From the NCBI RefSeq assembly GCF_900292075.1, contig NZ_OLMV01000005.1, positions 215,073-279,072 on the forward strand: a stretch of 64,000 bases of DNA. Reading direction: 5' to 3'. Made by a program: the position numbers and the translations under genes. Source of the stretch: Microbacterium timonense. Lineage in GTDB: Bacteria; Actinomycetota; Actinomycetes; Actinomycetales; Microbacteriaceae. Under the pieces are notes generated by a model, which did no database searches, was not told where the DNA came from, and saw only the letters and a list, made by a program, of their open reading frames with translations. The first letter of the stretch is position 1, and each line of letters opens with the position of its first letter. Below, in pieces: positions 34,694 to 43,212 of this stretch.

Positions 34694-34706
34694 TGACACC
34701 GTGTCA
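34694..34706. promoter_or_regulatory. MerR-type dyad in the divergent promoter
   Basis: TGACACCGTGTCA is a perfect dyad around one base. On the minus strand it includes a TTGACA -35-like box, as in MerR-activated promoters. It overlaps the assumed GTG start of the MerR gene at 34701, which suggests autoregulation at its own start. Confidence 0.6.
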
Positions 34707-35096
34707 AGGTCAACTCCGTACCTCCGGATCGGGGAGCTCAGCGCGCGCAGCGGAGTGAGCCCGCGATCGCTGCGGTACTACGAGAAGCACGGTCTCATCC
34801 GATCCGACAGGTCGGCCAATGGCTACCGGGAGTACGACGAGTCCGCGATCGAGCGCGCGGGCGCCATCCGCCTGCTGTTCGAGATGGGGTTCTCTCGCGA
34901 CATCGTCGCGTCGGTGCTGACCTGCATCGGCGACGTGCCGGACTCCGCGCACCGGGCGGTGGAGGAGCAGCTCGAGCGCGTCCGCGACGAACTGGCCGCG
35001 CAGCTGAAGACGCTGTCCGAGACGCACCGTCGCGTGAGCACCTTCCTCGAGGATCGCGCGATGCTGCGAGCGGCCGCGCAGCAGGGCTCCGCCTGA
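34701..35096 (+). CDS. MerR-family transcriptional regulator
   Basis: A 131-residue regulator: winged helix (LRIGELSARSGVSPRSLRYYEKHGL, with GYREYDESAIERAGAIRLL), then a coiled-coil dimerisation helix. It has no Cys-rich metal-binding loop, so it is probably of the small-molecule-responsive group. The GTG start has no ribosome-binding site and sits within the dyad, so a leaderless transcript is likely. Confidence 0.85.
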   Translation: MSRSTPYLRIGELSARSGVSPRSLRYYEKHGLIRSDRSANGYREYDESAIERAGAIRLLFEMGFSRDIVASVLTCIGDVPDSAHRAVEEQLERVRDELAAQLKTLSETHRRVSTFLEDRAMLRAAAQQGSA

Positions 35097-35182
35097 CGTG
35101 ACGTCTTCGAATGCGCCCTTGCGGCGCGTCCGCCGTGCGCGAACTCGCGCCGCGGCATCCGTCACGGGTCGACACTGGTGAC

Positions 35183-36106
35183 GTGGACGACCAGCAGGCG
35201 CTCGACGCGTACTCGACGGCGGTCATGCGCGTCGCCAGGACGGTGCTGCCCTCGGTCGCGGCCGTCAGCGTGCGAACGCGGCAGGGTGCGGGAGCGGGAA
35301 GCGCGTCCGTCATCACCGGCGAAGGGCACCTGCTCACCAGCGCGCACGTGGTTCACGGCGCCGTCGCCCTCGAGGTCGCGTTCCCCGATGGCACGGTCGC
35401 GGCCGCCTCGGTGGTGGGAGCCGACCCGCTCTCGGACCTGGCCGTGCTCCACGCCGAGGGCGGCACGCCGCCCCCGGTCACGATGGGGGATGCCTCCGCA
35501 CTGGGCGTGGGGCAGCTCGTGGTCGCGCTGGGCAACCCCCGCGGGTTCTCCGGCAGCGTGACGGCGGGCATCGTCTCGGCGCTGGGACGCTCACTCCCGA
35601 CCCGGTCCGGTCGCGTGATCGACGAGGTCATCCAGACCGACGCCGCATTGAACCCGGGCAACAGCGGTGGCGTTCTGGCCGACAGTGCGGGCCGGATGGT
35701 CGGAGTCAACACGGCCGTCGCCGGCATCGGGCTCGGTCTCGCGGTGCCGATCAACGCCACGACCCGCGAGATCATCGACGCCCTCCGGACGACAGGACGC
35801 GTGCGCCGCGCCTGGCTCGGCATCGCGGGGTCCACCGTCCCCCTGGGCCCCGACGTGGCGGCGAAGGCCGGCTCACGGGTGGGGATGCAGGTGGTCTCCG
35901 TCGTGCGCGACAGTCCGGCTGCCGTGGCGGGTGTGCGGGCGGGAGACATCGTACTGTCTCTGGCCGGGGTCATGATCGCCGATCCGACGGCGCTGCAGCG
36001 GCGCATGGTCGAGGGCGCGATCGGTCGACGGATGGAGATGACGGTGTGGCGCAACGGCGCGCTGGTCGACGTGGTGGTCGAGCCCGAGGAGCTGCGCGAC
36101 CGCTGA
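35183..36106 (+). CDS. HtrA/DegP-like serine protease with PDZ domain, no membrane anchor
   Basis: A 307-residue trypsin-fold protease. The triad is His55 (TSAHVV), Asp85 (SDLAVLH) and Ser161 (NPGNSGG); a PDZ domain follows (about residues 215-300, including VVRDSPAAVAGVRAGDIVLSLAG). Actinobacterial HtrA proteins normally have an N-terminal transmembrane helix or signal peptide; none is visible here from the GTG at 35183 or from the earlier possible start, so it appears cytoplasmic. Confidence 0.8.
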   Translation: MDDQQALDAYSTAVMRVARTVLPSVAAVSVRTRQGAGAGSASVITGEGHLLTSAHVVHGAVALEVAFPDGTVAAASVVGADPLSDLAVLHAEGGTPPPVTMGDASALGVGQLVVALGNPRGFSGSVTAGIVSALGRSLPTRSGRVIDEVIQTDAALNPGNSGGVLADSAGRMVGVNTAVAGIGLGLAVPINATTREIIDALRTTGRVRRAWLGIAGSTVPLGPDVAAKAGSRVGMQVVSVVRDSPAAVAGVRAGDIVLSLAGVMIADPTALQRRMVEGAIGRRMEMTVWRNGALVDVVVEPEELRDR

Positions 36107-36120
36107 ACGGTGCCGAGCGA

Positions 36121-36654
36121 TCAGCCTCGCGCGCGGAGGGCCGTGTCGAGCGTCGCCATGAGGACGGCGGCGCGTGACCTGCCCGCGGGCGCCGGCGGGT
36201 AGCGGCGGAGCACATCGATGAGGGCCGGCGTCGCACGCGACTCCCATCGGTCGATCGCGTCCAGGCCCGCCGCGGGATCTCCTCCCGCCTGCAGCTCCGC
36301 GATCGCGGCAGCATTGGCGGCCGCCCGCAGGATGTGCCCCACCTGATGGCTCTTCGCGAGCGGGTGCAGGTACGCGGCGGCAGAGGCGTCGCCGGCTGCC
36401 TGCCCCGCGAGGCGGGCCGGCCCCGAACCGGCCTCCCGGGCCGCCCGGTGAGCATCCAGGGCGGCCACGCGCTGCAGGGTCGTGCGGCGTCCCGACTCCA
36501 GAAAGGTGCGGGCGGCGTCGACCGCTGCGCGCGGGCGCGGGTCGTCGGGTTGATCGCTCTCGAAGACCGGCAGGACCTCGACGGCGGCGTCCCGGGCGAA
36601 CCCCACGACCGCCCTGAGATCCTCGGTGGTGAGGGAGAAGTCGCCGGTCGACAC
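36121..36654 (-). CDS. Imm-5-like putative immunity protein
   Basis: A helical protein of about 177 residues with the pattern of the Imm-5-like family: LTTEDLRAVVGFARDAAVEVLPVFE, then DPRPRAAVDAARTFLESGRR and AAAYLHPLAKSHQVGHILRAAANA. The family is called an immunity protein by association with polymorphic toxins, but no toxin gene is next to it, so the role is unproven. I chose the GTG at 36654 because GGAG lies 8 nt upstream. Confidence 0.6.
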   Translation of the reverse strand: MSTGDFSLTTEDLRAVVGFARDAAVEVLPVFESDQPDDPRPRAAVDAARTFLESGRRTTLQRVAALDAHRAAREAGSGPARLAGQAAGDASAAAYLHPLAKSHQVGHILRAAANAAAIAELQAGGDPAAGLDAIDRWESRATPALIDVLRRYPPAPAGRSRAAVLMATLDTALRARG

Positions 36655-36755
36655 GATCACGTCTCCATCGTGCCAGGCGTGGCCCGCAGGCGAAGCGGTG
36701 CCGGCCGACGCGCCGAGGACGGCGGCCGGCACGCGGGCCCGCCGCGCTTCGCCGG

Positions 36756-38927
36756 CTACCCGTGGTCCTCCAGCACCACCAGGCGCTCGGTCGCCCGCGT
36801 CATGGCGACGTAGCGATCGACAGCGCCCTCGATCCCCCCGCGCTCTATGCCGCCGAAGCGGGACGGCTCGACGAGCACGACGAGGTCGAACTCGAGCCCC
36901 TTCGCCAGCTCCGGGCTCAGGGATCGCACCCGCTCCCCGGCGGCGAACGACGGATCCCCGATGACGACGGCGGTGCCCTCGGAGTGGGTGGTGAGCCAGT
37001 CCGCGAGGATCTCATCGCGCTCGGCGACGGCACCGTGAACGACGGGGATGCCGCTGGAGCGGACCGAGGTGGGCACGTTCGCGTCGGGGATCGCCGCGCG
37101 GATCACCGGCTCGGCCTGAATCATCACCTCACTGGGCGTGCGGTAGTTGATCGTGAGCGAGGCGAGTGTCACGTCGGTGATCCCGACACGGTCGAGGCGC
37201 TCCTGCCACGTCTCGCGGAAGCCGTGGCGCGCCTGCGCGCGGTCGCCGACCACCGTGAAGCTGCGCGACGGGCAACGGGCCAGCAGCATCCGCCATTCCG
37301 CGTCGGTCAGCTCTTGCGCCTCGTCGACCACGATGTGCGCGAACGGTCCCGCGAGCAGATCCGGATCGACGGCCGGCAGCACCGCCTCGTCGACGAGGCT
37401 GTTGCGAAGGTCATCGCCGTCCAGCCACTGCATGAGCTCGTCGCCGGCCTCCTTCAGCCGGTCCACCACCTGCCCCATGTACTCGCGCTCCTGGGCCAGG
37501 GTCGCCTCGCGCCGCCGCCGGCGCCGGGATTCGCCGGGATCACCGAGCCGGCGCCGCGCCGCATCGAGCAGCGGAAGGTCCGACACCGTCCAAGCGGAGG
37601 CATCCGTGCGCTGCAGAGCGTCGACCTCATCGGAGCTGAGCCAGGGGGCGCACCGCCGCAGGTACGCCGGCACCGACCACAGGTCCGCGACGAGGACGGA
37701 TGCCTCCACGAGGGGCCACGCGCGCCCGAACACGCGGACGAGCTCCTCGTGGCGGGCCAGGGCGCGCCGCAGCTGGTGCAGCGGCACCTCTTCGCCGTCG
37801 ACCTGGTCGGTGAGGATGTCGAGCACCGTCTCCCACACCTGGTCGCGCGCCTCATTGTGCGGGGTGCCCGGCTCTGCGGACGCGAACGCCTCCGCCCAGT
37901 CCTCGGCGCCGAGGTGCAGCTGCCCCCACGGCGTCTCGACCTCCACCCCCTCGGCGGGCGGCTCCTCGTACAGTCGCACAGCAGGCTCGATCGCGTCGAT
38001 CAAGCGGGCGTCGGCCTTCAGGCGGGCCACGACGGGATCTGTCTCGGGCAGAGCCGACGCTCCCTCGGCGACCAGCTGGCGCAGCGTGCAGGTCTGCACG
38101 CTCTCCTCCCCGAGGCTCGGGAGGACATCCTCGACGTAGGAGAGGTACGCGGCGCTGGGTCCCACGAACAGCATTCCGCCGCGACCCGCGCCCAGATGCG
38201 GATCGGCATACGCGAGGTAGGCGGCACGGTGGAGGGCGACCACCGTCTTGCCGGTGCCCGGGCCGCCGTCCACCACGAGTGCACCGCGAGAGCCGGCGCG
38301 GATGATCGCATCCTGGTCCGCCTGGATCGTCCCCAGTACGTCGCGCATGTGCGGGGACCGGCTGGCGCCGAGACTCGCGATGAACGCCGACTGGTCATCG
38401 AGCGCGGCACGGTGCTCCAGTCCCTCGGCGGTGAACGCCTCGTCCCAGTAGTCGGTCACGCGGCCGCCCGTCCAGCGGTAGCGGCGGCGGCTCGCCAGAC
38501 CCATCGGATGCGCGTGCGTGGCCGCGAAGAAGGGCTCGGCGGCCGGGGGGCGCCAGTCGACGAGGAGCCGCCCGCCGGACGGCTCGTCGCCCGCGTCGGC
38601 ATCCGTGCCTGCGGTGAGCCCGAAGCGGCCGATGTAGACCGGCGGCGAACCGTCCGCGGGCACGATGCGCCCGAGGCACGCATCGATGGAGAAACGGCGG
38701 AGCATGCGCAGCTGCGCCGTGAGCCGGTGGATGTCGAGATCGCGTTCCAACGCGGCCTGGCCTTTGCCGCCGGGGAGGCGGCGGAGGTCGTCGAGGCGTC
38801 TCTCGACAGCGGCGATGGAATCCGCGATGCGATCGGCGATGGCGGCGAAGCGGGCCTCGTCGTCGGCGATGAGTTCGGGACGCCCCTTGAAAGCGAGGCG
38901 GGCGGGCAAGTGGAAAGCGCTGGTCAT
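36756..38927 (-). CDS. helR: RNA-polymerase-recycling motor ATPase HelR
   Basis: A 723-residue superfamily 1 helicase-like ATPase. Landmarks: SIDACLGRIV, LLVDWRPPAAEPFFAATHAH, ADQDAIIRAGSRGALVVDGG, Walker A GGPGTGKT, HIVVDEAQELTDAEW (Walker B), VGDRAQARHGF and VAMTRATERLVVLED. These match HelR of Streptomyces and Mycobacteroides, which pulls stalled RNA polymerase from DNA and expels rifamycins. A rifamycin-associated element precedes the gene, which supports HelR over the generic HelD. The ATG at 38927 fits the family N-terminus. Confidence 0.88.
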   Translation of the reverse strand: MTSAFHLPARLAFKGRPELIADDEARFAAIADRIADSIAAVERRLDDLRRLPGGKGQAALERDLDIHRLTAQLRMLRRFSIDACLGRIVPADGSPPVYIGRFGLTAGTDADAGDEPSGGRLLVDWRPPAAEPFFAATHAHPMGLASRRRYRWTGGRVTDYWDEAFTAEGLEHRAALDDQSAFIASLGASRSPHMRDVLGTIQADQDAIIRAGSRGALVVDGGPGTGKTVVALHRAAYLAYADPHLGAGRGGMLFVGPSAAYLSYVEDVLPSLGEESVQTCTLRQLVAEGASALPETDPVVARLKADARLIDAIEPAVRLYEEPPAEGVEVETPWGQLHLGAEDWAEAFASAEPGTPHNEARDQVWETVLDILTDQVDGEEVPLHQLRRALARHEELVRVFGRAWPLVEASVLVADLWSVPAYLRRCAPWLSSDEVDALQRTDASAWTVSDLPLLDAARRRLGDPGESRRRRRREATLAQEREYMGQVVDRLKEAGDELMQWLDGDDLRNSLVDEAVLPAVDPDLLAGPFAHIVVDEAQELTDAEWRMLLARCPSRSFTVVGDRAQARHGFRETWQERLDRVGITDVTLASLTINYRTPSEVMIQAEPVIRAAIPDANVPTSVRSSGIPVVHGAVAERDEILADWLTTHSEGTAVVIGDPSFAAGERVRSLSPELAKGLEFDLVVLVEPSRFGGIERGGIEGAVDRYVAMTRATERLVVLEDHG

Positions 38928-38961
38928 GAGGGGTTTCACCGGGTGCACTCCGTATCGCTGA

Positions 38962-38981
38962 CGCGACGGGATGCCGTCGCG
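38962..38981 (-). promoter_or_regulatory. Leader hairpin of helR
   Basis: On the minus strand CGCGACGG and CCGTCGCG form a perfect eight-base stem with a CATC loop in the short 5' leader of helR, about 35 nt before its ATG. It may hide the weak ribosome-binding site or act as an attenuator. Confidence 0.5.
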
Positions 38982-38988
38982 ACCGTCA

Positions 38989-39027
38989 AGTATGCGCCGT
39001 GCCGGGGGTCTTGCCGCAAGGCCCCCC
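38989..39027 (-). promoter_or_regulatory. Rifamycin-associated element and promoter of helR
   Basis: On the minus strand GGGGG-CCTTGCGGCAAGA-CCCCC (39004-39026) is an inverted repeat with the core CTTGCGGCAAG, matching the rifamycin-associated element described upstream of rifamycin-inactivation genes and helR in actinomycetes. TTGCGG within it could be the -35 and CATACT (38989-38994) the -10, with a 19-bp spacer. The rest of 38928-39152 holds nothing else I can support. Confidence 0.8.
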
Positions 39028-39152
39028 TGCCCGGGTATCCTGGAACTGTCGGGAGGGGTGAGCCGGCGTGCGCGGACGACGGCGTCGCGCGGACTTCGGT
39101 CGGCACGCCCGGGGGACCCGGTGTTTGTGGTGCGCTTCGTCGCCGCTCTAGG

Positions 39153-41405
39153 ATGCCGAACGTGGCGGAGATCCTCCGCGAGTCGGACCTTGGGGGGCCC
39201 GACTTGCAATCCATGCTGCTGAACAGCAAGGTGCAGACCCCTCAGGTCCGCAAGGGTGCCGTCAGCCGGAAGCGTCTGATCGATCAGGCACGGGCCAGCG
39301 GAGCACGAGTCGTCTCGGTCACCGCGCCCGCCGGCTACGGCAAGTCGACCCTCCTCGCCGAGTGGGCGGCCACCGAACAGCGCAACGTGGGCTGGGTGTC
39401 GCTGGATCGGACGGACGGGGATCCGGCGTCCTTGCTGTCGGTGCTCGCGGCGGCATCTGTGAAGATCGCGCCTTCGGCCAAAGCCGTCGCCGCCGACATG
39501 CGCGGCATCGGCGCCACGGCGCTCGGCCGTTCCGCGCCCATGCTGGCCGGCGCGCTGGCGGCCGCCCCCGAGAGCTTCGTCCTCTTCGTCGACGACCTGC
39601 ACTGGGCGGATTCACCCGACTGTCAGGACGCCCTGGAAGTGCTCCTGCGACGCCTGCCCGCGGGGTCTCAGATGGTGGTGGCCAGCCGCCGCGAGCCGCC
39701 GCTGATCGGGCGTCTGCGGGCAGCAGGCGACGCGTGGGAGATCTCCGTCTCGGACCTCTCATTCGACCATGCCGCCGCACGGGTCATCTTCGACGCGGCC
39801 GGCGCGGCCGACATCCCGGATGAGGATCTGCACACCATCGTCGAGCACTGCGAAGGCTGGGCGACCGGGCTGTACCTCTGCGCCCTCGTGGCGCAGTCAG
39901 GCGGCGATGCGGCATCCGTCACCGGAGAGGACCGCTACCTGGCGGACTACCTCTACCGCGAATGCCTCGCGCGCCTGCCCGACGACATGCAGAGCTTCCT
40001 GCGACGGGCGTCGGTGCTCGATCAGCTCTCAGCGGCGTCATGCAACGCCGTCCTCGGCATCGAGGATTCCCGCGCCCGCCTGCACGAACTGGAAGCGGCG
40101 AACCTCTTCCTCGTGGCGATGGATCGCCGTCGCGGCTGGTTCCGGTTCCACGCCCTGTTCCGCGAGTTCCTCATGATCGAGCTCGAGCGCGCCGAAGGCG
40201 CGGCGGTCGTCGCGGACCTGCACCGCCGCGCGGCCGCGTGGCACGAGGAGCACGGCGCGTCCGCGCAGGCCGTCGAGCACCTGCTGTGGGCGGGGGAGAC
40301 CGAACGCGCGGCCGAGCGCATCGCGGAGCTCGGCTTGCCGATGTACCAGCGAGGCGAGGTGTCGACGGTCAAGCGATGGCTGTCGGAGCTCGGCGAGACG
40401 CTGGTGCGCGGCTACCCGCCCCTGGTGGTCTCGATGACGTGGACGGCGCTCCTGCTCGGCGACGTGCCGGCCGGAGAGCGCTGGGCGCGGATCCTCGCCG
40501 CCATCGACATCGAGACCATTCCCGAGGGCGACCGGCTCGAATTCGAATCCGCTCGTGCGATGGTCCGAGCCGCGATGTGCGAGCACGGGCAGGCACAGGT
40601 CATGGCCGATGCGCGGTTCGCGATCGAGCATGAGCCCACGACGAGCCCGTGGCGCGATCAGGCGCTGCATCTGTGGGGATCGGCGCACGTCCTCGTCGAC
40701 GACACGGCGACCGCCACGGCCGCGTTCGAAGAGGCCATCGACGTCGCGACGATCATGGGAAACAGCGACACCGTGATCCTGAGCGAGCCGGAGCTGGCGC
40801 TGTTCGCCATCGGCCAGAACCGCTGGTCCCTCGCCGCCCGCCACGCCGACCGCGGCGTCGACGCGATCGATCAGAGCCACATGGACGGCTACCCCACCAG
40901 TGCACTGGCGCTCGCCGTGGCTGCTCGCGTGGCCCTGCACGAAGGGGACCGGGAGTCGGGCAGTCGGCTGCTCGCCCGTGGGATGCGCGCACGCATCGGC
41001 TGCACGCACCTGCTGCCCTTCCACTCCGTCCGCTCACGCATCCAGCTCGCGAAGGCGCACGTGGCGATGGGCGATCGCTCGGCGGCGTGGCACCTCGTCC
41101 GGGAGATCGACGAGCTGCTTCGTCGGCGCCCCGACATCGGAGTCGTCACCGCGGAGGTCGAGGAGCTGCGGGCGGCGCTGGCCGCCGAGCCGACAGCCGG
41201 CGGGTCGGTGCCACTCACCCCGGCGGAGCTGCGTCTCCTTCCGTATCTGCAGACGCACCTCACCATCGCCGAGATCGGCCAGCGGCTGTTCATCTCGCGC
41301 AACACCGTGAGCTCCGAGGTGGGCTCCATCTATCGCAAGCTTGCGGTGACGACGCGGGGCGCCGCGGTCGAGCGCGCGAGTGCCCTGGGACTGCTCGGCG
41401 GCTGA
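39153..41405 (+). CDS. MalT-like LuxR-family regulator
   Basis: A 750-residue STAND-type regulator: P-loop APAGYGKST (residues 58-66), Walker B FVLFVDDLHWAD, a long helical-repeat sensor region, and a C-terminal LuxR helix-turn-helix (LTPAELRLLPYLQTHLTIAEIGQRLFISRNTVSSEVGSIYRKL). Such proteins assemble with ATP and an inducer, as MalT does with maltotriose. It diverges from helR across 225 bp. The target genes and inducer are unknown. The ATG lacks a clear ribosome-binding site. The open frame runs far upstream, but that part is antisense to helR. Confidence 0.8.
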   Translation: MPNVAEILRESDLGGPDLQSMLLNSKVQTPQVRKGAVSRKRLIDQARASGARVVSVTAPAGYGKSTLLAEWAATEQRNVGWVSLDRTDGDPASLLSVLAAASVKIAPSAKAVAADMRGIGATALGRSAPMLAGALAAAPESFVLFVDDLHWADSPDCQDALEVLLRRLPAGSQMVVASRREPPLIGRLRAAGDAWEISVSDLSFDHAAARVIFDAAGAADIPDEDLHTIVEHCEGWATGLYLCALVAQSGGDAASVTGEDRYLADYLYRECLARLPDDMQSFLRRASVLDQLSAASCNAVLGIEDSRARLHELEAANLFLVAMDRRRGWFRFHALFREFLMIELERAEGAAVVADLHRRAAAWHEEHGASAQAVEHLLWAGETERAAERIAELGLPMYQRGEVSTVKRWLSELGETLVRGYPPLVVSMTWTALLLGDVPAGERWARILAAIDIETIPEGDRLEFESARAMVRAAMCEHGQAQVMADARFAIEHEPTTSPWRDQALHLWGSAHVLVDDTATATAAFEEAIDVATIMGNSDTVILSEPELALFAIGQNRWSLAARHADRGVDAIDQSHMDGYPTSALALAVAARVALHEGDRESGSRLLARGMRARIGCTHLLPFHSVRSRIQLAKAHVAMGDRSAAWHLVREIDELLRRRPDIGVVTAEVEELRAALAAEPTAGGSVPLTPAELRLLPYLQTHLTIAEIGQRLFISRNTVSSEVGSIYRKLAVTTRGAAVERASALGLLGG

Positions 41406-41428
41406 CCGAGACTGCCGGCGGCGCGGGG

Positions 41429-41755
41429 TCAGACCATCGACTCGGGCACGATGTCCTCGCCGTAGCCCAGGGCCGCAGCGATCCGCGGTGCGGCCGCGAC
41501 GGCGCGCGGCAGGCCTACATCGCCCACCAGTCCGTCCAGCACGGCGATGATCTCGTGGAGCGAGACGCCGGCCGCGACGGCCTCGTCGACCGCGGTGCGC
41601 ATGGAGGCCGCCGGCGCCGCGGTCGCGATGAGCGCCCCGATGCGGATCAGGGCGACCGTGTGCGGATCGAGGGCATCGGACCAGTGGCCGGCGGCGTCGT
41701 CAGCGAGCGCGGGGTGGTCGACGCAGAATCGCCGCAGTCGCTCGACGTCGTCCAT
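41429..41755 (-). CDS. Carboxymuconolactone decarboxylase-family protein
   Basis: A 108-residue helical protein resembling the CMD/AhpD family (PHTVALIRIGALIATAAPAASMRTAVDEAVAAGVSLHEIIAVL). It lacks the CxxC of AhpD peroxidases, so it is not a disulfide reductase. Role unknown. It faces the LuxR gene and diverges from the SHOCT cluster; I see no clear site in 41756-41965. Confidence 0.75.
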   Translation of the reverse strand: MDDVERLRRFCVDHPALADDAAGHWSDALDPHTVALIRIGALIATAAPAASMRTAVDEAVAAGVSLHEIIAVLDGLVGDVGLPRAVAAAPRIAAALGYGEDIVPESMV

Positions 41756-41965
41756 CTTCGGCCTCCATTCCCTGCCCCCGGGCAACCTGAACCCAGTGCA
41801 CAATGCCCGCGGGCTTCACGCACCATGCAGATCGCATGATCCCGTCGCCCCGCCGCAGTGGCTTCACGCGATTCGAGTGATGCGGCCGTCGCAAAGCGCT
41901 GGATACCGTGACGACGGGCCGCCGGTCGGCTGCCCCTCGAACGCCGCTCGGAAAGGGGACCGCGC

Positions 41966-42346
41966 ATGGGCTTCTTCGACTTCCTGCTCTGGATGCTCTG
42001 GATCTACCTCGTCATCGTCTGCATCTGGATCTTCGTCTGGATCTTCATCGACATCTTCCGCGACCACACGCTGAACGGGTGGGCCAAGGCGCTGTGGGTG
42101 ATCTTCCTCATCGTGCTGCCCTTCCTCGGCGCGCTCATCTACCTCATCGCCCGCGGCGGATCGATGGCCAAGCGGCAGGCGGCCGATGCCCAGGCCGCGG
42201 CGCAGGCCAACGCGGACTACATCCGCAGCGTCGCCGGTGGTGCACCGTCCCCGGCCGCCGAGATCGAACGCGCGCAGGGACTTCTCTCATCGGGCGCCAT
42301 CTCGCAGACGGAGTTCGACGCGCTCAAAGCCAAGGCGCTGGCCTGA
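41966..42346 (+). CDS. PLDc_N / SHOCT domain membrane protein
   Basis: A 126-residue protein. A short aromatic N-terminus leads into two transmembrane helices (about residues 6-30 and 42-63, the second ending LPFLGALIYLIARGG as in PLDc_N proteins), and the C-terminus is a SHOCT motif (EIERAQGLLSSGAISQTEFDALKAKAL). It opens a cluster with DUF6325, a second SHOCT protein and a sulfatase, a recurring arrangement of unknown role, perhaps linked to the cell envelope. Confidence 0.8.
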   Translation: MGFFDFLLWMLWIYLVIVCIWIFVWIFIDIFRDHTLNGWAKALWVIFLIVLPFLGALIYLIARGGSMAKRQAADAQAAAQANADYIRSVAGGAPSPAAEIERAQGLLSSGAISQTEFDALKAKALA

Positions 42347-42366
42347 GGCGACCGGAAGGAGTCGAC

Positions 42367-42789
42367 ATGGAAGATCTGGAATTCGGGCCGGTCGAGATGG
42401 TGCTGGCCGCATTCGAAGGAGAGCGGCCCGACCCGGGCGTCATCGCGGCGATCGCCGAACTCGTCGAAGCGGGAACCATCCGTCTCATCGACCTCGTGCA
42501 TGTCTCGCGTGACCAGGACGGGGCCATCCGCTTCGCCGAGATCGACGAGGCCGGCATCGAGCTCGGCGAGATCGAGCTGGCGGCCGCGGGGCTGGCCGCC
42601 CAGGAGGACGTCGAGGAACTGGGTGCCGACCTGCCGCCTGGGACCTCCGCGGTCCTGCTGGTGGTCGAGCTGCTCTGGGCCAAGCGCCTCGCGTCCCGCG
42701 TTGCCGCGGCCGGCGGTTTCGTCGTCGACTCGGTACGCATCCCCGCACCCGTGGTGAACGCCGCCGTGGCCGAGGCCGTCGGCGCCTGA
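42367..42789 (+). CDS. DUF6325 family protein
   Basis: A 140-residue acidic protein with a ferredoxin-like, YtpR/DUF1269-like pattern: FGPVEMVLAAFEGERPDPGVIAAIAELVEAGTIRLIDLVHVSRD, then SAVLLVVELLWAKRLASRVAAAGGFVVDSVRIPAPVVNAA. Relatives are usually next to SHOCT proteins, as here, 20 bp on either side. No enzymatic residues are evident. Confidence 0.75.
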   Translation: MEDLEFGPVEMVLAAFEGERPDPGVIAAIAELVEAGTIRLIDLVHVSRDQDGAIRFAEIDEAGIELGEIELAAAGLAAQEDVEELGADLPPGTSAVLLVVELLWAKRLASRVAAAGGFVVDSVRIPAPVVNAAVAEAVGA

Positions 42790-42809
42790 TCGAGAAGACG
42801 GAGAAGAAC

Positions 42810-43166
42810 GTGTTGGGACGATTCGGCCGACCTGGCCTCATCGGCATGGCCGCGCGCACTGCGGTGGTGGCGGGAACGGCGACCGCCGTGAGCGGCGGCG
42901 TCATGCGTCATCAGCAGCGCAAGGCGGAGGAGCAGTACGAAGCGCAGCAGTACGAGCTGCAGCAGCAGGCGGCCGCCATGGGCACGCCCCAGCAGCAGTA
43001 CGCGGCCCCGCAGCAGTACGCCGCACCCGTGGCGGCGGCGCCGCCAGCCCCGGCCGGCGGCGGGACGGACGTGGTCGCCCAGCTGCAGCAGCTGGCAGAC
43101 CTCAAGTCGCAAGGGGTGCTCAGCGACGCGGAGTTCGAGGCGGCGAAGGCCAAGCTGCTCGGCTGA
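42810..43166 (+). CDS. SHOCT domain protein with Gln-rich linker
   Basis: A 118-residue protein: a small-residue hydrophobic N-terminus (LIGMAARTAVVAGTATAVSG), a Gln/Tyr/Ala-rich linker (QQKAEEQYEAQQYELQQQ-like, PQQQYAAPQQYAAP), and a C-terminal SHOCT motif (AQLQQLADLKSQGVLSDAEFEAAKAKLLG). Start is a GTG after GGAGAAG. It lies directly before the sulfatase gene. Confidence 0.8.
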   Translation: MLGRFGRPGLIGMAARTAVVAGTATAVSGGVMRHQQRKAEEQYEAQQYELQQQAAAMGTPQQQYAAPQQYAAPVAAAPPAPAGGGTDVVAQLQQLADLKSQGVLSDAEFEAAKAKLLG

Positions 43167-43212
43167 GCAGGGCATCGGCGCGAAGACATCGGCGACACAC
43201 AGGAGATCCGAG

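Noticed and set aside
36762..39152. Very long plus-strand frame joined to the LuxR-type regulator
   Set aside because: The part before 39153 is antisense to helR; the regulator's own N-terminus begins at 39153.
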